A stretch of 64,000 nt of DNA, taken from assembly GCA_017555905.1 (NCBI GenBank), contig JAFZFP010000023.1, forward strand, positions 62,001-126,000, read 5' to 3'. The notes under the pieces are model-generated. The model worked only from the letters and a program-made list of their open reading frames with translations. It had not been told where the DNA came from and made no database searches. The position numbers and the translations under genes are program-made. Below, one piece after another: positions 24,388-32,529 of the stretch (position 1 is its first letter; the number at the start of each line of letters is the position of its first letter). Source of the stretch: Alistipes sp. (GTDB lineage: Bacteria > Bacteroidota > Bacteroidia > Bacteroidales > Rikenellaceae).

Positions 24388-26430
24388 TTAGCCTATCATC
24401 GCGCCAGGCATTGTCTTGTCTTCTGGCTGAACCAATACCAAGCGACCCAAGGCATCCTCTGCCATAAGGATCATACCGCGTGACTCGATGCCCTTAATCT
24501 CGCGAGGTGCGAGGTTTGCCAAAACCAAGACCTGACGACCCACCAACTCCTCTGGAGTGTAGTACTCGGCAATACCAGAAACGATGGTGCGCTTGTCGAT
24601 ACCTGTGTCGATAGATAGTTTGAGCAACTTCTTTGTCTTTGCCACCTTCTCTGCGGCAAGGATTGTAGATACGCGGATATCCATCTTCTGGAAGTCGTCG
24701 AATGAAACCTCAGCCTTCTGCTCTGTCACATTCTGTGCTGCCTCAGCCTCGAGTTTTGCACGGCGTGAAGCCTCGAGTTTATCCAACTGCTTCTGGATGA
24801 CGTCGTCCTCAATCTTTTCGAAGAGGAGTGTTGCCTCGCCAATGGTGTGGCCAGCCTCGAGCAACTCCATAGAGCCCAACTGCTCCCAACCGAACTTCTC
24901 CACGTGGAGCATTTCGAGAATCTTTGCTGCCGAGAATGGCATAAATGGCTCGATGGCGATAGCCGTATTTGCTGTAATCTGAAGTGCTATATTGAGGATG
25001 GTCTTCACGCGCTCAGGGTTACTCTTGACAACCTTCCAAGGCTCTGTGTCGGCAAGATACTTATTACCGATACGTGAGTATGCCATAGCATCCTTCAATG
25101 CCTCGCGGAAGTGGTAGTGCTCGATATTGCGCTCCAACGAAGCCTTAATCTTCTGCAACTCCTCGATAGTAGCCTCGTCGTAGTCGGTCAATTCGCCACG
25201 CTCAGGCACTACACCGTCGTAGTATTTCTTGGTAAGTACCAACGCACGATTCACGAAGTTACCTAACACGGCAACCAACTCAGAGTTGTTGCGCGACTGG
25301 AAGTCCTTCCAGGTGAAGTCGTTATCCTTAGTCTCTGGGGCATTAGCGCACAATACATAGCGCAATACATCCTCCTTGCCTGGGAACTCATCGAGGTACT
25401 CGTGGAGCCATACTGCCCAGTTCTGTGATGTAGAGATCTTGTCGCCCTCGAGGTTTAGGAACTCGTTAGCAGGCACGTTCTCTGGCAAGATGTAGCCACC
25501 GTGAGCCTTGAGCATAGATGGGAATACTATACAGTGGAATACGATGTTATCCTTACCGATGAAGTGTACCATCTTAGTATCCTCGCTCTTCCAATACTTC
25601 TCCCAATCTGGTGTAAGATCCTTAGTAGCAGATATATAGCCGATAGGGGCATCGAACCAAACGTACAAAACCTTGCCGTCGGCACCCTCCACGGGTACTG
25701 GAATACCCCAGTCGAGGTCGCGACTTACGGCACGTGGCTGAAGACCGAGGTCGAGCCAACTCTTGCACTGGCCATATACGTTAGACTTCCACTCCTTGTG
25801 ACCCTCCAAAATCCACTCGCGCAAGAAGCCCTCGTACTTATCCAAAGGCAAGTACCAGTGTTTTGTCTCACGCTTTACAGGCACAGCACCAGAAACGGCA
25901 CTGCGGGGGTTGATCAACTCGTTTGAAGAGAGTGTAGAACCACACTTCTCACACTGGTCACCGTATGCCTTCTCGTTGTGGCAATGAGGGCACTCGCCGA
26001 CGATGTAGCGGTCTGCGAGGAATGTCTGAGCCTCCTCATCGTAGAACTGCTCTGTTGTCTGCTCGATGAACTTGCCCTCGTCGTATAGTTTGCGGAAGAA
26101 CTCCGAAGCCGTAACGCGGTGGGTTGGTGAAGATGTGCGAGAGTAGATGTCGAACGACATACCGAGGCGTGCGAACGACGTCTTGATAATCTCGTGGTAG
26201 CGATCTACAACCTGCTGAGGGGTGATGCCCTCCTTGCGAGCCTTGATTGTGATGGGCACACCGTGCTCGTCGCTTCCGCAAACTGAGATTACGTCGTGGC
26301 CCTTTAGGCGAAGATATCGTGTATAGATATCCGATGGCACATAGACACCTGCCAAGTGGCCGATATGTACAGGTCCATTGGCGTATGGGAGTGCCGATGT
26401 GATTAGATAGCGCTTATACTCTTTACTCAC
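24388..26430 (-). CDS. metG: Methionine-tRNA ligase
   Basis: 680 aa. The class I HIGH motif is in [12 protein letters not shown] zinc-binding insert has CPHC and CEKC cysteine pairs. The KMSKS loop appears as KISTS ([10 protein letters not shown]). The C-terminal ~110 residues ([22 protein letters not shown]…) form an EMAP-II/OB-fold tRNA-binding domain used for dimerisation and tRNA capture. The perfectly spaced promoter at 26532-26561 would give a leader of about 95 bases. A weak parS-like sequence lies at 24896-24911. Confidence 0.97.
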   Translation of the reverse strand: MSKEYKRYLITSALPYANGPVHIGHLAGVYVPSDIYTRYLRLKGHDVISVCGSDEHGVPITIKARKEGITPQQVVDRYHEIIKTSFARLGMSFDIYSRTSSPTHRVTASEFFRKLYDEGKFIEQTTEQFYDEEAQTFLADRYIVGECPHCHNEKAYGDQCEKCGSTLSSNELINPRSAVSGAVPVKRETKHWYLPLDKYEGFLREWILEGHKEWKSNVYGQCKSWLDLGLQPRAVSRDLDWGIPVPVEGADGKVLYVWFDAPIGYISATKDLTPDWEKYWKSEDTKMVHFIGKDNIVFHCIVFPSMLKAHGGYILPENVPANEFLNLEGDKISTSQNWAVWLHEYLDEFPGKEDVLRYVLCANAPETKDNDFTWKDFQSRNNSELVAVLGNFVNRALVLTKKYYDGVVPERGELTDYDEATIEELQKIKASLERNIEHYHFREALKDAMAYSRIGNKYLADTEPWKVVKSNPERVKTILNIALQITANTAIAIEPFMPFSAAKILEMLHVEKFGWEQLGSMELLEAGHTIGEATLLFEKIEDDVIQKQLDKLEASRRAKLEAEAAQNVTEQKAEVSFDDFQKMDIRVSTILAAEKVAKTKKLLKLSIDTGIDKRTIVSGIAEYYTPEELVGRQVLVLANLAPREIKGIESRGMILMAEDALGRLVLVQPEDKTMPGAMIG
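24896..24911. promoter_or_regulatory. Weak third parS-like site, inside metG
   Basis: TTCTCCACGTGGAGCA matches 13 of 16 positions of the perfect site; the central CCACGTGG is intact. It may be coincidental. Confidence 0.3.
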
Positions 26431-26531
26431 TGTTCTATATATTTTTATACGTTGCTTTATTTTCGAGGGCTAAAGCCCTGAGATTGGGCAAATAACGGCT
26501 CTATACGCTGCCATTTGCGCACAATACGTAA

Positions 26532-26561
26532 CAAAGGTAATAAAAAATTGTTAATGGTCAA
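26532..26561 (-). promoter_or_regulatory. Promoter of metG (and ilvE)
   Basis: On the minus strand: TTG (complement 26559-26561), a 19-base spacer, and TACCTTTG (complement 26532-26539), an exact phylum consensus. Confidence 0.8.
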
Positions 26562-26670
26562 AGTATTTTTACAATTTATAAATCCCCCGACAGATAGCCT
26601 GAGAGCCGATAGTCGTAAAATAGATGAAAAACAAAAGGAAAATTATCGCACTTTTATTAAATTTTTTTAT

Positions 26671-26678
26671 TATATTTG
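26671..26678 (+). promoter_or_regulatory. -7 element TATATTTG of the aldolase gene
   Basis: TATATTTG about 65 bases before the start codon; the -33 box is not clear. Confidence 0.55.
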
Positions 26679-26742
26679 TGCAGTATTTGTAATCTATACG
26701 GGTATAGACAATATTTTCTAACAACTAAATATAATTTGTAAT

Positions 26743-27741
26743 ATGATTAATTACAAGGATTTGGGCCTCGTGAACACCCGTGAGATGTTCAAGAAGGCGG
26801 TTGATGGTGGTTATGCAATCCCTGCATTCAACTTCAACAATATGGAGCAACTTCAGGCTATCGTTATGGCTGCAGCAGAGACTAAGTCTCCAGTTATCCT
26901 CCAGGTTTCTAAGGGCGCACGTCAGTATGCTAACCAGACCCTTCTCCGCTATATGGCTGAGGGTGCTGTAGAGTACGCTAAGGAACTCGGTTGGGAGAAC
27001 CCACAGATCGTTCTTCACCTCGACCACGGTGACTCGTTCGAGACTTGCAAGAGTTGTATAGATATGGGCTTCTCATCTGTTATGATCGATGGCTCACACC
27101 TCCCATACGAGGAGAACGTAGCCCTTACAAAGAAGGTTGTTGAGTACGCTCACCAGTTCGACGTAACTGTTGAGGGCGAGCTCGGCGTATTGGCAGGTGT
27201 TGAGGATGAGGTTGCTGCTGAGGAGAGCCACTACACTAAGCCTGAGGAGGTTGTAGACTTCGTTACTAAGACTGGTTGCGACTCTTTGGCTATCTCTATC
27301 GGTACTTCTCACGGTGCTTTCAAGTTCACCCCTGAGCAGTGTACTCTCGACCCACAGACAGGTCGTCTCGTGCCTCCACCATTGGCATTCGACGTATTGG
27401 CAGCTATCGAGGAGCAGTTGCCAGGCTTCCCTATCGTTCTCCACGGCTCATCATCAGTTCCACAGGACGAGGTTGATACAATCAACAAGTATGGTGGCGC
27501 ATTGAAGGCTGCAGTAGGTATTCCTGAGGAGCAGTTGCGCAAGGCATCACAGAGCGCAGTTTGTAAGATCAACATCGACTCTGACTCACGTCTTGCTATG
27601 ACCGCAGCTGTACGCGAGGTATTTGCACAGAAGCCAGCAGAGTTCGACCCACGTAAGTACTTGGGTCCTGCTCGTGACAATATGAAGAAACTCTATATCC
27701 ACAAGATTAAGGAGGTTCTTGGATCGGACAACAAGGCTTAA
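26743..27741 (+). CDS. fba: Class II fructose-bisphosphate aldolase
   Basis: 332 aa. Zinc-dependent aldolase landmarks: YAIPAFNFNNMEQLQAI, LHLDHGDSFETCKSCIDMGFSSVMIDGSHLPYEEN (metal-binding His and active-site Asp), EGELGVLAGVEDEV, SIGTSHGAFKF and VLHGSSSVPQDEV. It cleaves or forms fructose-1,6-bisphosphate in glycolysis and gluconeogenesis. Codon use is strongly biased to C-ending and other preferred codons, as expected for a highly expressed gene. A strong terminator follows. Confidence 0.96.
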   Translation: MINYKDLGLVNTREMFKKAVDGGYAIPAFNFNNMEQLQAIVMAAAETKSPVILQVSKGARQYANQTLLRYMAEGAVEYAKELGWENPQIVLHLDHGDSFETCKSCIDMGFSSVMIDGSHLPYEENVALTKKVVEYAHQFDVTVEGELGVLAGVEDEVAAEESHYTKPEEVVDFVTKTGCDSLAISIGTSHGAFKFTPEQCTLDPQTGRLVPPPLAFDVLAAIEEQLPGFPIVLHGSSSVPQDEVDTINKYGGALKAAVGIPEEQLRKASQSAVCKINIDSDSRLAMTAAVREVFAQKPAEFDPRKYLGPARDNMKKLYIHKIKEVLGSDNKA

Positions 27742-27755
27742 TCGCTTTAGCCTAC

Positions 27756-27804
27756 AAATAGAAATAGAGCGTATCCCGAAAGGATGCGCTCTATTTCTAT
27801 TTTT
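27756..27804 (+). terminator. Terminator between the aldolase and DUF4435 genes
   Basis: About 20-bp stem AAATAGAAATAGAGCG.ATCC paired with GGAT.CGCTCTATTTCTATTT, then TTT. It is symmetric enough to serve both converging genes. Confidence 0.88.
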
Positions 27805-27824
27805 AGTAGATGATGCTTCTGATA

Positions 27825-28895
27825 CTAAGGCTCGAAGTTGCACCTTAGGCTTACGGGTGCGGGGCGTTCGCTCTTGATCTTGCCTATCATCACGTCGAGA
27901 TATTGTTGGATGTCGTCCCTGAGTCGCTTATAGAGTGGGCACGACGTATAGTTCTCATTATCAAGCAATACATCCTTTATCGAACGGAGGGTATTAGTGT
28001 AGTTCTGCAACTCGTTCTTCAGTGCAACGCCCTCAACTTGTGAGTTGTTTATCTTGGCCACGGAGAGTTGTCGAAGTTTGTCGCATACAGACTTTAGTAG
28101 GGGCATCGTGACATTATCCATTAGCGTATGGCCGTGCATAAAGAGGTAGCAATTATCACTCTCTACACCTCGACCCTTGAGGCGCTCTCCGAGGGTTGCA
28201 ACCTCCTCTACCATTTCAGGGTTGTTGCGCTCCAAAGCCTCACGCCTACGCTCTATGTTGCGCTCCAACCACGCTAAGGTATTCTGACCATTATGGCGAA
28301 TATCTACATATCCGAGGCGCACGGAGGCCTTAAATTCTGCCAACGTGAAGACGCTCTCGTGAGAGAGCTGTGCCGAGTGGACATACCACAAAAAGAGTGG
28401 GTATATAGCCTTTGAGTACTCTGCCATAAAGCGCTCGAAATCGAAGATGCGAGTATCGTTCTTCGTCGCCTTTACACAGACATTGCGTAGCGAAGGGGCG
28501 TAGCAGAGGTAGTTCTCTGTGGCGTAGGTGTAGGTATGAAACATATTCTCGGCCTCAAGAATCTCTCGCGACTGCTCCGTAGCGCCATCGAAGAGGTAGT
28601 CGAAGTCGGAATCTACGCAGAGCAGTGTACTCTGTTTCTCCGTGCGACCTAACATCGACATAAGCACCTTCTTGCCTTTGGGGAGGTCCTCGCGGTTGGG
28701 TACAGATATCTCGAAGCGGAGATAGGGGTTGCGGAAGTGGTCAAAGATGCCACGCCAAAAGGCGACATCCTCATACCCTTCGACAAAGACGTGGACAAGG
28801 TGTCTGTCGTCCTCTGGAGGTAGGATGTCGGGCAAGCCCTTGGGGTTGTACTCCGCAAGGTTGCGCTTAGAACTGAAGCGTTTCTTGGGTTTCAT
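27825..28895 (-). CDS. DUF4435 domain-containing protein
   Basis: 356 aa, no signal peptide. The N-terminal part has HVFVEGYEDVAFWRGIF and, ~60 residues later, LLCVDSDFDYL, the acidic motifs of the DUF4435/TOPRIM-like fold. AENMFHTYTYATENYLC follows. Related TOPRIM-like domains occur in OLD-family nucleases and in some defence proteins. Here the gene stands alone between the aldolase and yciH, so a defence or DNA-metabolism role is only a possibility. Function unknown. Confidence 0.78.
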   Translation of the reverse strand: MKPKKRFSSKRNLAEYNPKGLPDILPPEDDRHLVHVFVEGYEDVAFWRGIFDHFRNPYLRFEISVPNREDLPKGKKVLMSMLGRTEKQSTLLCVDSDFDYLFDGATEQSREILEAENMFHTYTYATENYLCYAPSLRNVCVKATKNDTRIFDFERFMAEYSKAIYPLFLWYVHSAQLSHESVFTLAEFKASVRLGYVDIRHNGQNTLAWLERNIERRREALERNNPEMVEEVATLGERLKGRGVESDNCYLFMHGHTLMDNVTMPLLKSVCDKLRQLSVAKINNSQVEGVALKNELQNYTNTLRSIKDVLLDNENYTSCPLYKRLRDDIQQYLDVMIGKIKSERPAPVSLRCNFEP

Positions 28896-28984
28896 AGCGT
28901 AAAGTTATGAAAAAAATTGTAATTTTGTCGATGACAACCAAAATAAGTGGTTGTTATGGTATAAATATATAGAGTATAACTACT

Positions 28985-29326
28985 ATGTCTAACGATTGGA
29001 AAGAGCGTCTGGGGGTAGTCTTTTCGACAAATCCCGACTTTAACTACAATACTACAGAGGAGAGTGAGCCTTCGACCCTCGACCCTCAGAAGCAGAACCT
29101 CAAGGTGTGGCTCGACAGACTCAAGGGTGGTCGTGTCGCTACCGTCGTGCGAGGCTTTGTGGGTAGTAGCGACGACCTCGCGGCTTTGGGCAAGGAGTTG
29201 AAGAAGAGTTGTGGCGTGGGAGGTACGGCTAAGGATGGTGAGATTATCATCCAGGGTGACCATCGCGACCGAGTTATCGAACTACTCACCAAGGCGGGCT
29301 ACAAATGTAAGCGTGCAGGCGGTTAA
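28985..29326 (+). CDS. SUI1/YciH-family translation factor
   Basis: 113 aa. The C-terminal two thirds is an SUI1 fold: GGRVATVVRGFVGSSDDLAALGKELKKSCGVGGTAKDGEIIIQGDHRDRVIELLTKAGY. It is homologous to eukaryotic eIF1 and E. coli YciH, which influences start-codon fidelity. The first ~40 residues are a low-complexity acidic leader. It starts 11 bases before rlmH ends the pair, forming a two-gene translation-related operon. Confidence 0.92.
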   Translation: MSNDWKERLGVVFSTNPDFNYNTTEESEPSTLDPQKQNLKVWLDRLKGGRVATVVRGFVGSSDDLAALGKELKKSCGVGGTAKDGEIIIQGDHRDRVIELLTKAGYKCKRAGG

Positions 29327-29337
29327 TAGAGCGAGGT

Positions 29338-29811
29338 ATGAATATAGAACTTATTGTTGTCGGCAAGACCGATATGAAGGAGGTTGAGGCGTTGGTGGCG
29401 ATGTACACCAAACGTCTGAACCACTATGTGCGCTTCGCTATCACCACGATTGCCGATGTGCGCAATACACGAAAACTCTCCGAGGCGGAGCAGAAACGCT
29501 TGGAGGGAGAGGCTATCTTGCGCCTTATCAATGATTCGGACCACGTGGCCCTGCTCGACGAGCACGGTGCAGAGTTACGCTCCATAGAGTTCGCCGACCT
29601 CATACAGCGTCGTATGTCGTCGGGTGTAAAACGCCTTGTCTTTGTTATCGGAGGCCCATACGGCTTTTCGGATGCGGTCTATAGCCGTAGCAATAGCAAA
29701 CTCTCGTTGTCGAAGATGACCTTCTCGCACCAGATTGTTCGTGCTATCTTCACAGAGCAACTCTATCGTGCATTCACTATTCTCAAAAACGAGCCCTATC
29801 ACCACGAATAG
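29338..29811 (+). CDS. rlmH: 23S rRNA (pseudouridine1915-N3)-methyltransferase RlmH
   Basis: 157 aa, the usual length. SPOUT-fold signatures are ALLDEHGAELRSIEFADLI, VFVIGGPYGFSDAVYSRSN (SAM-binding knot) and the C-terminal EQLYRAFTILKNEPYHHE. It methylates pseudouridine 1915 in helix 69 of 23S rRNA in assembled ribosomes. Confidence 0.96.
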   Translation: MNIELIVVGKTDMKEVEALVAMYTKRLNHYVRFAITTIADVRNTRKLSEAEQKRLEGEAILRLINDSDHVALLDEHGAELRSIEFADLIQRRMSSGVKRLVFVIGGPYGFSDAVYSRSNSKLSLSKMTFSHQIVRAIFTEQLYRAFTILKNEPYHHE

Positions 29812-29838
29812 TGTGGGTGAAAGAGGTATGAGCAAAAA

Positions 29839-29866
29839 CAAAGGGGTGTCAAGCGACACCCCTTTG
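29839..29866. terminator. Bidirectional terminator between rlmH and the fimbrillin-like gene
   Basis: 11-bp perfect stem AAAGGGGTGTC / GACACCCCTTT with a four-base loop; suits both converging genes. Confidence 0.82.
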
Positions 29867-29886
29867 CTATATAGTTGGTACTTAGA

Positions 29887-31953
29887 TTACCTATACTCCA
29901 CGGTAATAGTCTCGATGTTAGTGTGCGAGCTGCCAGCTGGGGTGAAGATAACCTTGCTGTTGCACTCCTTGGTCCACTCAAGAGTTGTGGTGCTTGCGAA
30001 GGTTGTTGTAGTGTAGTCGTCATACTCCTTACCCTTGAGGTCGATGAGGTAGCCAGCAGGAGCGGTCATTGTAATCTTTGTGATTACCTTGCCGTTCTGT
30101 GCCTCGACGCGAAGCTCGCTTGAGGATGAGCGACCGATATAGATACAATCGCGACCATCAGCGTTGTTAGTTCTCCAGCTACCAGTTGATGATACGACGA
30201 TGTCGCCCTCATAGATAGTGCCTACGGTAGAGCCACTTGCGTTTGAGTGACCCTTGAAGTCGAAAGTGAGAGACTCACTATCCTGGGCAGGGGTATCCTC
30301 AACAATCACCTCAACACGATTAGAGGTTGATGCAACGTGGCGGGTCTCGTCAGCAGGATTTGCAGTGACAAAAACCTTGTATTGACCTGCAGCGACATTC
30401 TCAAATGTTGCTGTTGTCGTAGCAACGGTTACACTCTGCTCGCCACAAACTACGGTATAGTCCTTTGCACCATCGACAGCGGTCCACTCTACAATCACGG
30501 TGTTTCCATCAACCTTAGCAGTTGCAACTGGCTCCTCAAGAGGAACAACTACCTGACCTGGATTCTCTGGCTCCTCGCTGCTCTGGCCATCCATATAGAA
30601 TATATAGTAGTGGTATGATGAGCCTCGGCTTGTTGCGTAGTTGAACTTGTAGTTGTCGTAGTTGTTGAGGTAGCGCACATTTGTACCATCGTAGTATGAG
30701 CCCATCTTAGCACCGTTGTTGATGAGTTCTACGCTCCACGAAGCACCTGCCTCCAATGTTGGGCTGTAGAAGAGTGCGCTTGCCCAGTTTTCAGCATCAT
30801 ACGTACCACAGAGGTAGCCCGCAGTAGCATCCTTGAAGGCGAATGTGCCAGGGGTAGAGCCCTCCTCAAGGGTGAACACAGCAACATCGCTGGTGAGTGA
30901 AGTCTCCAAAATCTCGACATCGTTGGTGATGGTCATTGACGACACAACATTGATCTTTGTTGAGTCATAAGGGTTTACTGAGAGGAACTTCGCTGAGCCT
31001 GTGGCGTAGTTGCGATTGGCGATGATAACCTTGTCACCAGCATTTAGCTCTGCGACATCTGTAAGCAACTGATATGCCTTAGGCTTCTCAACGATGCTGA
31101 GCCCAGATACGGTGAAGGTTGCAATGTTTGCTCGTTCGAACTTGAGGGTCTTGTCTGTAAGATCAACCTCCTTTATGTAGTCGTATTTATCTGTTGTGAC
31201 CTTAACGGTGAACGATGTGTCACTTAGGTCGGTAGGGATGGTTGTGAACCATACGGTCTCCTCGCCAGTCGCCTCAAGACCGTTCATGTGGAGGGTGATA
31301 TCCTCGTAGTTGTTGTACCAAACGGCATTCTCAACCGTTGCACCCTCGTGAACCTTTACAGTAACACTTCCCGCAGGTTTTGCTGGAGATGAGAATACGA
31401 TGCTCTCGATCTTCTCTCCCTGGCCAATGCCCTCGATGGTCATACGAACAAGTGCCACCATACGTGAGAATAGGAACGACACCTTGTCGGGAGTGCTATC
31501 TGTAACGATAGGCTCCTTAGATACAAGGATATCTCCTGCAGGATCGTAGCTGTCGGCAAGAGGGGTCTGCTCCTGAAGTGTTGTTAGGGTTACAGACGAA
31601 GTGATGCTCTTGTAGGCATAGGGATAGAAGGCGCCAAAGGTATATTTTGTTGCACCATCCGTAGGCGAGAAGTCTGCGGTAAATGTTGCGCGGTTATCAA
31701 CAAGGCTATACTCCTCGTGTGTAGCACTCTGGCGACGAGTGGTGCTCTCGTCTGCAAAGTAGATGATGGTTAGCTGCTCGCCGGTCTCGTTCCACTTGAT
31801 TGTCTGGCCGTCGATGTACGTACGAGTTGCGTCGTCTGCGACCTCCACGGTGATTGTCTGAGCACTCTCTGGAGCAGTGATCTCTGTGTTCTCCTTGGCA
31901 CATCCTGCAACGAGCATAGCCAAAGTAATGATAGGGGCAAAAAATCTCTTCAT
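29887..31953 (-). CDS. Fimbrillin-like surface lipoprotein with fibronectin-type segment
   Basis: 688 aa from the ATG at 31953; the frame stays open upstream but overlaps the small gene 31967-32107. Lipoprotein signal MKRFFAPIITLAMLVAGC. The N-terminal ~270 residues have the Mfa/FimA-like pattern DDATRTYIDGQTIKWNETGEQLTIIYF. The middle has a beta domain, then a fibronectin type III-like segment (PLEEPVATAKVDGNTVIVEWTAV), and the C-terminal ~130 residues form a jelly-roll-like region. It is probably an outer-surface or fimbria-related protein. A promoter -7 element lies at 32149-32156. Confidence 0.82.
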   Translation of the reverse strand: MKRFFAPIITLAMLVAGCAKENTEITAPESAQTITVEVADDATRTYIDGQTIKWNETGEQLTIIYFADESTTRRQSATHEEYSLVDNRATFTADFSPTDGATKYTFGAFYPYAYKSITSSVTLTTLQEQTPLADSYDPAGDILVSKEPIVTDSTPDKVSFLFSRMVALVRMTIEGIGQGEKIESIVFSSPAKPAGSVTVKVHEGATVENAVWYNNYEDITLHMNGLEATGEETVWFTTIPTDLSDTSFTVKVTTDKYDYIKEVDLTDKTLKFERANIATFTVSGLSIVEKPKAYQLLTDVAELNAGDKVIIANRNYATGSAKFLSVNPYDSTKINVVSSMTITNDVEILETSLTSDVAVFTLEEGSTPGTFAFKDATAGYLCGTYDAENWASALFYSPTLEAGASWSVELINNGAKMGSYYDGTNVRYLNNYDNYKFNYATSRGSSYHYYIFYMDGQSSEEPENPGQVVVPLEEPVATAKVDGNTVIVEWTAVDGAKDYTVVCGEQSVTVATTTATFENVAAGQYKVFVTANPADETRHVASTSNRVEVIVEDTPAQDSESLTFDFKGHSNASGSTVGTIYEGDIVVSSTGSWRTNNADGRDCIYIGRSSSSELRVEAQNGKVITKITMTAPAGYLIDLKGKEYDDYTTTTFASTTTLEWTKECNSKVIFTPAGSSHTNIETITVEYR

Positions 31954-31966
31954 AGCTGTCGTCAGA

Positions 31967-32107
31967 TTAAAACTCTCCAAAATCATTCCATTCAGGGTTC
32001 TCGCCAGGTAGGCCAAAATCCGAGTCGCTGGATAGGGAGAATCCAGCCTCAACGTCCACGCTGATAATAGTCAGTTCGGGAGCCAAATAGTTTTCGTTTT
32101 TCTCCAT
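31967..32107 (-). CDS. 46-aa peptide gene upstream of the fimbrillin-like gene
   Basis: ATG at 32107 to TAA at 31967, 13 bases before the start of the lipoprotein gene. The product begins MEKNENYLAPELTIISVDVE and ends in an acidic, aromatic tail (GENPEWNDFGEF), with no signal peptide. Short peptides of this shape (…APEL..I.V..E.GF…) are common next to fimbrillin and other surface genes in Bacteroidales. A -7 element TATCTTTG (complement 32149-32156) precedes it. Function unknown; translational coupling or a leader role is possible. Confidence 0.7.
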   Translation of the reverse strand: MEKNENYLAPELTIISVDVEAGFSLSSDSDFGLPGENPEWNDFGEF

Positions 32108-32148
32108 AGTTTTATAGTAGTGTTATTTTATATTTTTCTCAATTCGCG

Positions 32149-32156
32149 CAAAGATA
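32149..32156 (-). promoter_or_regulatory. -7 element TATCTTTG for the peptide/fimbrillin operon
   Basis: Complement of CAAAGATA, about 42 bases before the peptide start codon; the -33 box is unclear. Confidence 0.55.
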
Positions 32157-32371
32157 GTATTATTTTCTTAATTGTGTCGCTATTTTTATAAAAAAGAGTC
32201 AATAATCACTTTTTAATAACTCTTCTGAATAAGATTCTTATTATTAAAATTTATAAAAACAGCGGTTATATTTTAATACAGACGTATTTTACCCCCCCCT
32301 ATTTATAAATAATTAAATATATGGTATCGAAAAAAGTGCTATACTATAGGTGAAATTAGAATGAAAAATAA
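32157..32371. other. AT-rich divergent intergenic region with C8 tract
   Basis: Between two divergent surface-protein operons. Very AT-rich except for eight consecutive C at 32292-32299. No gene is seen. The C8 run could be prone to slippage. Confidence 0.6.
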
Positions 32372-32401
32372 TTGGAAGGGGAGATAATTTTACTAACTTT
32401 G
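32372..32401 (+). promoter_or_regulatory. Consensus promoter for the FISUMP lipoprotein operon
   Basis: TTG 32372-32374, a 19-base spacer, TAACTTTG 32394-32401. It gives a leader of about 120 bases. Confidence 0.8.
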
Positions 32402-32529
32402 CATTCGCTTTTGGAAAAATGAGTAGAAAATCGTGTGAAATTCATATAAATAAATATTTAAAAAAACTAAATTAACCAGGGTTGTTGTGCAATTTTGTGT
32501 CGGCTACCCGCAAAAACAAAACTAAAAAG

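Noticed and set aside
26515..26721. 68-codon frame upstream of the aldolase gene
   Set aside because: It overlaps the metG promoter and the aldolase -7 element and has low-complexity AT-rich content.
29540..29560. CCACGTGG core in rlmH as a further parS
   Set aside because: Flanks do not match the TGTT/AACA arms; similarly other CACGTG hits (e.g. near 2171, 10485, 53414) fail.
31954..32052. N-terminal extension of the fimbrillin-like protein
   Set aside because: It would precede a complete lipoprotein signal peptide and overlap the 46-aa gene in another frame; ATG at 31953 is preferred.
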